From: Campylobacter concisus
Lineage (GTDB): Bacteria; Campylobacterota; Campylobacteria; Campylobacterales; Campylobacteraceae
Length of the DNA stretch: 64,000 bases
Assembly (NCBI RefSeq): GCF_003048675.2
Contig: NZ_CP060707.1
Span: 1,798,001-1,862,000, forward strand
Direction of reading: 5' to 3'
The first letter of the stretch is position 1. Each line of letters opens with the position of its first letter. Both the position numbers and the translations under genes were made by a program. Under the pieces are notes generated by a model. The model saw only the letters and a program-made list of their open reading frames with translations, searched no databases and was not told where the DNA came from. Shown in pieces: positions 16,641 to 29,500 of this stretch.

Positions 16641-17678
16641 TCATTTCTCGCCAAGTGGCCAGTAAACAACTGGTTTAGCTCCTAGTCTTGCCTCGCCATG
16701 ATACATACCAAGCTTATCTTTAGTCCAAGCAAAGCCGGTCTTACCAAATTTATCGATAGAGATGATACCACCACTACCGCCTAGTGCTGCTACCTCTTTT
16801 ACAGCCTCTTCGGCTGCTTTTTGCACATCTGAAGTTTTGTATTTATAAAGAGCTGAGACCTCATGAGCAGCATTTACACGCATATAGATATCACCTGTGC
16901 CTGTGCAAGAGACTGCTACTGAGTCATTATCTGCATAGGTTCCAGAGCCAATTATCGGACTATCGCCTATACGGCCAGTCATTTTATTTGTCATGCCACC
17001 AGTGCTTGTTGCTGCAGCTAGGTTGCCATTTTTATCAAGAGCTATCGCTCCAACAGTGCCAAGATATGGACGCTCATATAAATTTAGTGAGGTTTTCTTT
17101 GTCTTTTCACTATCAAGCATTAGCTTTTGTTTCTCTTTAGCCCTTTGGAGTGCGTCATATCTAAACTGCGTGAAAAAGTATTTTTGATCAACCATCTCTA
17201 GGCCGTTTTCTTTGGCTAGCTTGTCAGCTCCCTCGCCAGCAACAAGCGTGTGCCAAGTCTTGTCCATTACGACTCTTGCGCCAAGGATTGGGTTTTTGAT
17301 ATGTCTTGCCATCGCAACTGCGCCTGCTTTTTTAGTAGAACCGTCCATAATAGAAGCATCTAGCTCATTAAAGCCATCAGCTGTAAATACTGCGCCCTTG
17401 CCAGCATTGAAATTTGGATCATCTTCTAACACCATAATGGCTGCCGTAACTGCATCCATAGCACTACCGCCCTTTTCAAGCACAGCTTGGCCAGCCAAAA
17501 GTGCCTTTTTCATAGGCTCTTCACGCACTTTAAACTCATCTTTAGTAAGCTCAAGTCCACTAGTGCCACCATGTATGACAATGACAGGGCTAAATTTATT
17601 CTCTGCATTTAAGAGTGAACCTGCGAATAAGGCAACGCCAGCTGCTACTAAAACAGCTTTTGAAAATGCTAGTTTCAT
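16641..17678 (-). CDS. Periplasmic Ntn-hydrolase asparaginase / isoaspartyl peptidase
   Basis: A 345-residue Asparaginase_2 family protein that hydrolyses asparagine or isoaspartyl bonds. The first 25 residues form a Sec signal peptide, so it is periplasmic, unlike most members, which are cytoplasmic. The autoproteolysis site and nucleophile are seen as YLGTVGAIAL with Thr208, followed by ATSTGGMTNKMTGRIGDSP and GSGTYAD, the expected active-site loops. IHGGTSG and NFNAGKGAV are present upstream. Only one cysteine occurs (Cys258), so the protein cannot form an intramolecular disulfide. It follows the second dsbI triad by 41 bases on the same strand. Confidence 0.88.
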   Translation of the reverse strand: MKLAFSKAVLVAAGVALFAGSLLNAENKFSPVIVIHGGTSGLELTKDEFKVREEPMKKALLAGQAVLEKGGSAMDAVTAAIMVLEDDPNFNAGKGAVFTADGFNELDASIMDGSTKKAGAVAMARHIKNPILGARVVMDKTWHTLVAGEGADKLAKENGLEMVDQKYFFTQFRYDALQRAKEKQKLMLDSEKTKKTSLNLYERPYLGTVGAIALDKNGNLAAATSTGGMTNKMTGRIGDSPIIGSGTYADNDSVAVSCTGTGDIYMRVNAAHEVSALYKYKTSDVQKAAEEAVKEVAALGGSGGIISIDKFGKTGFAWTKDKLGMYHGEARLGAKPVVYWPLGEK

Positions 17679-17719
17679 ACGCTCTCCTTTAAAGAAATTT
17701 TGTTAGTCTTTTAGACATC

Positions 17720-18604
17720 TCATCTTTCGAAAATAAAAATTTTATTCACGCCATTTTCTTTAGAAGCGACATAAAATTTATCATCCTTTATGGCCAACGC
17801 ATGAGCATCACCCACGCCATCAAAGCTATAAATTTCTGTGACCTTTCTTGCCCTTGGGTCAAGTTTTAATATGCTTGAATATTGCTTAGATAACAAGTAT
17901 ACAAACTCGCCTTGCGCATCCATACCCGTGACATAGTAGTCATTTATCTCTCTGCCCTCTTTTACACCAAGACTCTCATCAAAGCTCGGAATAAATTCTG
18001 TAGATAAAAGGTTATCGCTATCACTAAAACTAGCAATACTCCAACTTTGCTTTATGTCATCTGGCACACTTGCTATAAAAAATTCGCCATAGAAGTCAGA
18101 GTGATCCCAAGAGAGGATATACTGCTGTTTTGCACGAACTGTGTAGTATCGGTCCTTAAAATCAAGGCTAAATTTATCATAGCCATCATGCAAATATCTC
18201 CACGCCTTATTTGCATCATCCTTGCTTTGATCTGGCATAAATTTGAAAAATTCATATGTTTTGTTATAGCTAATCAGCCCAAGAGAACCTTTAAAAAAGC
18301 TTGCACCAACCGTATCTTCCATCTGTATGATCCAATCAGGCGTGCTTCTTAGATAGCTTTTTATCTGATCTAAATTTTCATCCATAGAGTAAAGCTCAAA
18401 TTTTAGTGTGCCGACCAAAAAACTTTTGCTCTCCTCATCATAGTCAAGACCTGTAACTGGATTGCTATTATTTAGTTTTAACTCTATTTGTCCAGCTTTT
18501 TTTAGTGGAGTTAGATTTGTAACTGCACCATTTGCTGCATTTAGATCAAACTCTCCACCAAATGCCAAGCAAGTGCAAAGTGCTATTAAATTTAAAATTT
18601 TCAT
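17720..18604 (-). CDS. Secreted propeller-like protein, detached DsbI C-terminal domain, copy 2
   Basis: A 294-residue paralogue of the protein at 11273-12166, alignable end to end: EFDLNAANGAVTN against NFDMDSKNGAIQN at the mature start, SYNKTYEFF against SYNKTFVFY, and AKQQYILSWD against SKQQYILGWD. It has a signal peptide ending near AFGGEF and no cysteine in the mature chain. It begins 9 bases after the second dsbI stop. As in the first triad it is read here as the free form of the propeller domain that C. jejuni DsbI carries at its C-terminus. Confidence 0.65.
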   Translation of the reverse strand: MKILNLIALCTCLAFGGEFDLNAANGAVTNLTPLKKAGQIELKLNNSNPVTGLDYDEESKSFLVGTLKFELYSMDENLDQIKSYLRSTPDWIIQMEDTVGASFFKGSLGLISYNKTYEFFKFMPDQSKDDANKAWRYLHDGYDKFSLDFKDRYYTVRAKQQYILSWDHSDFYGEFFIASVPDDIKQSWSIASFSDSDNLLSTEFIPSFDESLGVKEGREINDYYVTGMDAQGEFVYLLSKQYSSILKLDPRARKVTEIYSFDGVGDAHALAIKDDKFYVASKENGVNKIFIFER

Positions 18605-18613
18605 TCCATATCC

Positions 18614-19330
18614 TTACTTTGGTAAATTTGGTAGTTTTGGATTCCAGCTTTCGCGAAAATCTATCTCATGTTCATCCCAGTGATCAAGCTCCCAAAACCA
18701 TTTAGAAGGATCAGCACTCATGCGAGAAGGCGTAGCCGATGCTAGATATGGTGGTGGGCCAGCTGTTATAAAAGCTTGAATGCAGTTAAATGCCATAATG
18801 ACCACAAAAACAGCCACAGCTATCTTTCCCAATAAGAAATTTGGTAAAACAACTCCGTATGCGTTTTCTTCGCTATTTTGCATGATCTTACCAACATTTT
18901 TACCAAGCATCAAAATAACACCTAAAAAGATAATGACACAAAAGTGTACGACAACAACCCAAAACTGCGTATGAGCGCCTAAAATTTCAAGCCCAAAGCC
19001 TTGCTTTATATCAAGATATCCGCCGCCTGTGCCATCTAAACTATAGTGTAAAAAGCCATCATATAGCCCAAGGCACGACAAAAAGAGGATTGTGACCAGA
19101 TACCTAACCTTAAAGCCGTAACGTACAACGATAAGCGCCATAAAAGAGATCGCCACCATGCAAAATCTCTCATGCCAACACATTATACAAGGGCTATCGC
19201 CCATGCCAAATCCAAGTATCAGACACGCAATGCCAACAGGAAGTGCGACCAAAGCGAGGGCAGCAGCTACAAAGAGATTGAAAAATCTCTTTTCGTCATC
19301 ACCCCAGCTTGCAAATTTTTTATTATTCAT
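18614..19330 (-). CDS. dsbI: DsbI-type thiol-oxidoreductase, membrane domain only, copy 2
   Basis: A 238-residue close paralogue of the protein at 10552-11262. Five membrane segments are visible, with the redox pair in SPCIMCWHER (Cys48 and Cys51). The second periplasmic loop, from HYSLDGTGGGYLDI to AHTQFW, is nearly identical to copy 1 and likewise contains no cysteine. The conserved tail PSRMSADPSKWFWELDHWD follows the last segment. It starts nine bases after the second dba stop, the same spacing as in copy 1. The N-terminal 15 residues and the third membrane helix differ most between copies. Confidence 0.82.
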   Translation of the reverse strand: MNNKKFASWGDDEKRFFNLFVAAALALVALPVGIACLILGFGMGDSPCIMCWHERFCMVAISFMALIVVRYGFKVRYLVTILFLSCLGLYDGFLHYSLDGTGGGYLDIKQGFGLEILGAHTQFWVVVVHFCVIIFLGVILMLGKNVGKIMQNSEENAYGVVLPNFLLGKIAVAVFVVIMAFNCIQAFITAGPPPYLASATPSRMSADPSKWFWELDHWDEHEIDFRESWNPKLPNLPK

Positions 19331-19339
19331 TGCCTGCCC

Positions 19340-19507
19340 CTAAAAATTTCCCATTGGCACAACGGCAAATTTATTTACCCATGCCATCATTACAATAAGC
19401 ACAACCATTCCAGCAATGCCAAACCCCATTACAGCCTTCTTTTTTTCCGGCCTAAACAATAAAAATAGACCAGCAATAAAAAACATCAAAACCATTAAAA
19501 ATTCCAT
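19340..19507 (-). CDS. dba: Dba-like small membrane protein, copy 2
   Basis: A 55-residue protein with two hydrophobic segments around a basic EKKK turn, ending PMGNF. It matches copy 1 in length, MEFL start and last five residues. An AAAGGAT ribosome site precedes the ATG. The dsbI copy 2 start follows after nine bases, so translational coupling is likely as in C. jejuni dba-dsbI. Confidence 0.72.
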   Translation of the reverse strand: MEFLMVLMFFIAGLFLLFRPEKKKAVMGFGIAGMVVLIVMMAWVNKFAVVPMGNF

Positions 19508-20730
19508 TTTTTATCCTTTCTATGAAATTTAATATTTATTAAAATATACTACCTGATTTATAATTTTTATCTTAAAGGATATTTTTTTATTATTATAAAT
19601 ATATTTTTTACTTAATTTTTACAGATATAAAATGTATTTGTCTAAAAAAATTTAGTATATTAATACTAAATTGTACTTTTATATTAATACGCCTAAGACG
19701 AATTTGAGTCAGATAGTCTAAAACTATGAAAATTATTGATTTAACAATAAGTAAATTTCAATCTTTTACCAGCAAGCTTTAATATTATTTGGCGGTAGAA
19801 ATAATGTTTAAATTTACATTGACGAGTTATTATCTTATTTGGTAACTGGTTTTAGATCAGCACTAATAAACACATCTTTTGGAGTTGTGTATACGTCCGA
19901 AATATTAAGATAACACATTCAAATAAAAGGCTTTAAAATATTTATACTTACTTATAGTTGGTTAGTAATTATCAGTGATTAAAATTTTAACAAAAACAAG
20001 AATTAAAACCGTTAAAAAATTATCTAAGATAGAATACTCTCCGGTCCGCTAAAGTTCAAAAAACACAACACCACACCACCTACCAACCAATGCAGCCACA
20101 CATTTAGGTAAGGAATAAAACAAGCCTCTCTTTTCGCCAACCGCCGTATCTGTTCTGACAGTTTGGTGCTTTAAAGACACTCCTTTTAACATCAGGCGTC
20201 ACGGCCAAGACTAAAGATAGTATACCAAGCTTATGCTCTTTTGGCTGTCTCGCGCTCTAGCTCTTGTCACCAATACTTATAGCTATACCACCACCTGCTT
20301 TTGTGTTTTTAGTCATGCATCTATTATGTCTTTTGTATTGGATTAAAATTTTGCGTCATCAAATAGCGCTTTTTGTAGAGTTTTAACCTTGAAGCATAAA
20401 TTTACTATACCTATATCTTTACTATTTAATAAATACATTTTTATTTAAAACTATAAAACAACTATACGTATTACATTTTTAACCACACCAACTAAAAAGT
20501 AATAAAGTAAACATTAGATAAATAATATATTTCAAATAAAAATTATAAAAATAAGCACTACATGAAAATGAATAACCTAATAATACAAGAACAAACATAA
20601 AGACCTTACTACATTTAATCAATAAAAACTAATTAAAAAAGTACAAACCAATATTTTATACTTAAATAGAAAGTATCACTAATAAAAACCAGAATTAATA
20701 ATATAAGAATTAAAGCAGATAAACAACAAA
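19508..20730. other. 1.2-kb gap with no intact gene, between dba copy 2 and 5S rRNA
   Basis: Mostly AT-rich sequence of stop-filled frames. The part next to dba copy 2 must hold its promoter. A less AT-rich block at about 20080-20400 contains fragments of a decayed gene (described separately). The part from 20400 to 20730, downstream of the rRNA operon, is A-rich and shows no clear terminator hairpin. Confidence 0.6.
20110..20385 (-). pseudogene. Decayed coding fragment of unknown family
   Basis: Reading the minus strand gives protein-like pieces in shifting frames: LQKALFDDAKF, then NTKDIIDA, then MTKNTKAGGGIAISIGDKS, a stop, and later KLGILSLVLAVTPDVKRSVF. The base composition is closer to coding DNA than the flanks. 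The pieces are joined only by frameshifts and stops, so this is a dead gene remnant at best. I do not recognise the family. Confidence 0.35.
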
Positions 20731-20848
20731 GCCCGCAACGACCTACTTTTCCAACATCCCAGTAAGGGAGAGTATCATCAGCCAGGACGAGCTTAGCTTC
20801 TTGGTTCGAGATGGAGCAAGGCGTTTCCTCGTCTGTATAGTCACGGGC
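20731..20848 (-). rRNA. rrf: 5S ribosomal RNA
   Basis: About 118 bases on the minus strand with complementary ends (GCCCGTGACTATACAGACGA at the 5' end against the CGTTGCGGGC end) and the conserved core with CCAAGAAGCTAAGCTC. It lies about 130 bases downstream of 23S, closing the operon. Ends are estimated from helix I pairing. Confidence 0.93.
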
Positions 20849-20952
20849 AGTGTTAAATAAAAGATATATTAGCTAAATCTCTTATTTAACACTACTAAAT
20901 AAAGTTAAAAGTCATAAACAAAGTTTTGTAAAAACATATCTTATTAAGTTTT

Positions 20953-20975
20953 TATCCTTAACAAGGAAGTGATGC
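20953..20975. repeat. 3' arm of the 23S processing stem
   Basis: These 23 bases are the reverse complement of 23913-23935 with one mismatch. The two arms bracket the 23S gene and would pair in the precursor RNA to form the stem cut by RNase III. Confidence 0.85.
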
Positions 20976-20981
20976 TTATTA

Positions 20982-23888
<2,907 letters not shown>

Positions 23889-23912
23889 TTCTATATTAGA
23901 TTATTCTAATTC

Positions 23913-23935
23913 GCATCACTTCCTTGTTAAAGATA
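23913..23935. repeat. 5' arm of the 23S processing stem
   Basis: Pairs with 20953-20975 across the whole 23S gene. The 16 inner bases are perfectly complementary. Confidence 0.85.
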
Positions 23936-24321
23936 ACTTTATGTTACTACATTTAAATTCTAGCTCTCAAGACGGAAAGCATTGACTACTATTTAGATAA
24001 GTTTTAAATCCTAAATAGATTGTGATGTCAAACTTTTGCATTAAATGCAAAGATGATAGAAATTTAAATCTTTAACAAGTCCTGTAAAATTGTTTTTAAA
24101 ACTTGCTTGTGACTATTAACAATATTAATTAAAAGAACATTTAGACTTCGCAGACTAGCAAGCTAGTCTTTACGACCAAAGAGTTACACCCTTTAGAAAC
24201 CCCTAAAGCACAAAGTTGCTTTCGGCAACTTTGTCATCAATAAAGATTAAGTACGCTTAAAAGTCTAAAGTAAATGTTTCTAAAAACACTTAATATAGAC
24301 TTTTACTGTTAAACTATTTTA
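23936..24321 (-). other. Spacer between tRNA-Ala and 23S
   Basis: Transcribed spacer with no gene. It holds two clear hairpins: a six-bp stem around GACTAG/CTAGTC near 24153-24168, and a nine-bp stem at 24211-24233 (CAAAGTTGC / GCAACTTTG). They are probably processing or antitermination structures of the rRNA precursor. Confidence 0.6.
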
Positions 24322-24397
24322 TGGTGGAGAATAGCGGGATCGAACCGCTGACCTCCTGCGTGCAAAGCAGGCGCTCTCCCAGCTGAGCTAATTCCCC
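24322..24397 (-). tRNA. tRNA-Ala (UGC)
   Basis: A 76-base cloverleaf on the minus strand starting GGGGAATTAGCTCAGC, with anticodon TGC in the loop TTTGCAC, a TTCGATCC T-loop and an encoded CCA end. It lies in the 16S-23S spacer. Confidence 0.97.
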
Positions 24398-24409
24398 AAT
24401 TAAATTCTC

Positions 24410-24486
24410 TGGTGGGCCTAACAAGACTTGAACTTGTGACCTCACCCTTATCAGGGGTGCACTCTAACCAGCTGAGCTATAGGCCC
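24410..24486 (-). tRNA. tRNA-Ile (GAU)
   Basis: A 77-base cloverleaf on the minus strand. The acceptor pairs GGGCCTA with TAGGCCC, the anticodon GAT sits in CTGATAA, and CCA is encoded. It precedes tRNA-Ala by 12 bases, giving the order 16S-Ile-Ala-23S. Confidence 0.97.
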
Positions 24487-24578
24487 CTATAGGTCTATCA
24501 ATCTTTCAAAACTAAACAAGGATGATTGAGAATATCTTTCTTATAGATATCTTGTGAGAGAATATCTATATGTACTCT

Positions 24579-26091
<1,513 letters not shown>

Positions 26092-26558
26092 AACATTCTT
26101 TAGCGTAAAGCAGAGCTTTACTAAGAAGCAACACTAAAGACTAAGATTGCTAATGCAATCTAGTAATAATGTTTTTACTAAAATTGCTTTTAGTATTTAT
26201 TATGAAGTTTTTAATCAAAAAAACTTTTAGTTTTTATATTAGTTTGTCTAATCTATTATTTAATCATAATAGACTGGCTCAATCGATCACTTGTTTAGAT
26301 TTCAAAGATTGACTAATAGTTTAACAATTGTAAGTTAAAAGAACAACGATAAGAAAAAGGCTTTATTAACGTTGAAGTTAAAGGTGGTTTCTCGTTTCGT
26401 GAGCTGGAATTATATATGAGGGATGCTTAAAGATAGTTGAAATAATTGCAAAATATTTTACAAATTTAAATTTTATTTTTTAGGTAGAAATTTGGAGAGC
26501 TTCCTTGCTCTCCGTTTGATTTAACACCGCCACTTTGATAGCAAATTTACCTCTATGA
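26092..26558 (-). other. rRNA operon leader and promoter region
   Basis: This gap between the adhesin stop and 16S holds the operon's leader. A seven-bp hairpin (AGATTGC / GCAATCT) lies at about 26144-26161. Several AT-rich stretches could be -10 boxes, but none has a convincing partner. I see no coding potential. Confidence 0.55.
26494..26513 (-). terminator. Hairpin after the adhesin gene
   Basis: A seven-bp stem, GGAGAGC / GCTCTCC with a six-base loop, sits 46 bases after the adhesin stop and is followed on the minus strand by AAATTTC, so the T run is poor. It is the only barrier visible between the adhesin and the rRNA operon on the same strand. Confidence 0.45.
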
Positions 26559-29500
26559 TTACATAGGCTGTGTTACTTCGTCCTTGATCTCAACAGTAAC
26601 AGTTGTTCCGCTAGTATCATTTGTATATGCGGTATAGCCGTCAGTTGATGCACCTTTTTGCCAGCCAGCATCTTTAAATTCTACTTTGTCTCCAGCATCA
26701 GCTGTTATTTTTAGCGTATTATCACTATCCGTTAAGCTTATGACATCACTTAGTTTTACGCTTAAAGTAGTATTTTGGCTCTTATTAGAGATATTAAGCT
26801 CCTCAAAGTTATGTGCATGATCTGCGATGCTATCTAAATTTATAGATGTTCCTGGATTAGTGATAGCTAATTTGTCATAACCAGTGCCACCATCTATATC
26901 ATTACCTTGCATATCTGACTTTGCAATCGTTAATGAGTCATCGCCTGCGCCTAACTTTATATTAGAGTAGTGGATATAGTTACCAACTTTGATGGTGTCG
27001 TTTCCACTTCCAGTTTCTACAGTACTATGATCTATATTTGTTCCAACTGTTAATGTATTGTTGCCATCACCTAAATTTACATTAGAGCGATTTGTTATAT
27101 ATCCATCGACTTTGACGTTGTCATAACCATCTCCAGCGATTACTGATGCTCTATCGATATTTGTCTCTACTTTTAAGATATTATCTCCATCGCCTAAATT
27201 TAGTTTTGAGTCTTCTACCATGTCACCCCAAACACCGCCACTCTTATGCACTGTTACTATATCGTCACCATCACCTAGTTTCACATCTGCTCTATGAGTG
27301 AATGTTTTAACATCTAGCTCTACTGCTTTACCTTGTGCTTCGATATTAACAGCGCTTGCGCTTTTTGGATTGTCATCAAGTAACAAGCCTGTTCTGTTTG
27401 TGCCATAAATAGCGCTAGCATTTATAATAGTAGGTGCATCACTAAAATCAAAGACTATCTCATCTTTGCCTGTTGATCCTTTGTTGCCAGCAGCGTCTGT
27501 TAAATATGCCCAAGCTTCAAAAATTTTACCATCAGAGTCCTTGCCAAAAGGAATATGTTCCCATGTTCCTTGAATCATATTTTGTTTTACAAAGCCTACA
27601 TATCCTTTTGCTATATCTTCAGCTTTTATAGTATAAGTTAGCTCACCAGTAGCACCTGGTCCACCCCACATATAGTGCATAACGTCACCAACTTTAACCG
27701 TACCGTCGTTTGGAAGATATGCTTTCCAAGCTATACGTCCTGCGTGTTCAGGATTTAAATTCTCACTCCAGCTAAATTTACCGTCATTGTTGAGATCATC
27801 TATCCATTCGACTTTTAAATTTGTCACTTTCGTATCAACAGTTATGGTTACTGGGGCAGCCTCGGCTGTGTTGCCAGCTTTGTCAGTAGTTTTTACTTTA
27901 AGCTCATGCTCGCCGTCGCTAAGCGGAGTGCTTACTTCAAATTTCCAAGAACCGTCACCTTTTGCCTCTACTTGACCGATCTTGTTTGTACCATTAAAGA
28001 TCTCTACAGTTGAGCCAGCCTCTGCCTTGCCTGATAGAGTTGGTGTGTTATCGTTTGTTAGGCCTTTTAGTGTTTTGCCATCGACTGTCACATCGTTGCC
28101 CTTGACATTACCATTTACAACGCCACCTGCAACATCATCTGTAACGCTATCAAATGTAACCTTAGTGCCTGTATCTACCGTTATAGTAGCTGGGTCAGAG
28201 GCCTTGATCGCATTTATGGCTGGAGATGAAGCTGTGATACTATGAGCACCTTCACCAAGTGGAGTGGCCGGAGTGATAGACCAGTTGCCAAATTTATCAG
28301 TTGTTGTGCTACCTATCTTAGTCGTGCCATCATATAGCTCTACTACCGAGTTAGGGTCCGCCTTGCCTTTAAATGTCGGAGTGCTGTCGTTTGTTAGTCC
28401 TTTTTTAGTTACGCCATTTACTACTACGTCGTTATCTTTGATATTGCCGTGATCTACACCACCTGCAACGTCGTCGATCACCTCTGTGATAGTGACAACA
28501 TTTACGTTCGCTAAGAATGCATAACCTGTATTGCTTCCACTATCGTTACCATTTAGATTAAGGTGGTCTGTGATAGTCGCATCAACACCAGTTGCATGGA
28601 CATAATCTGACTTCAAAGCGCCATTTTCATACATATTATATAGTGGCACGCCAGTTATTTCGATAGCGTTGTTATTTAGCGCTGGGATGCCTGCATGTGT
28701 GACATTGCCAGCTGCATCGACCTCGTCAAAAGTCACAGTGCCGTCAGCCGCTTTGTGAATGATAAATGCCTTAACAAATGTTGGCTCTGGGTTATTTGCT
28801 GGGTATTGTTTTACACCAGTGTCAGCATAAATTTTGTTGTAGTCAGTTACAGCAACTGTTAGTTTATCGCCGTCCGAGAACACTTTTGGCAATGTTATGC
28901 GAGCTGTAGTGTGGCTGATATCGCCGTCTTTTATAGCGTCAGCTACGCTTATACCAGCATTTAGTGCGCCTGAGCCACTTCCTGAAACGCTTGGATTATA
29001 AACTTTGTTGCCTTCTATAAATTCAACCTTCGGAGCCTCCATGCTATCTCTAAATATCCAAGTATTTCCGTTAGACTGCTCTGCATGGTCATCACCTTTT
29101 ACGGTCACTTCTATACCACGTGAGTGTGTAAGATTATAGGTGGTTGTTGGCATATCGTGGATATCTATACCAAATTTCTCACCAGCGCCATTTGTAGATG
29201 TAAGACCAGCTTTTATAGGTGTCTTATCATCAGCTGAAGTGATCTGATCAACCGTCATAGAGCCATCAGCTGCTTTATGAACTAAGAAATATTTATAAGC
29301 AGTCGTATCTATGCCACCTGTTTTTGCAAGAGAGGCTGCATCTGGTCCATATCCATATTTTACAGTTACGACATCGCCATCTTGAACATTCTCAGGTAGT
29401 GAGATGCGTGCTGTGGTGTGGTTGATATCACCATCCAGCATAGCTGTATTTCTATTTTGATTTGTTATTTGATCTGATTTTTCATTTAGAACATTGCCAT

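Noticed and set aside
24322-24486. tRNA genes as an integration site
   Set aside because: Both tRNAs are intact and lie inside the rRNA operon with no repeated tRNA 3' end nearby.
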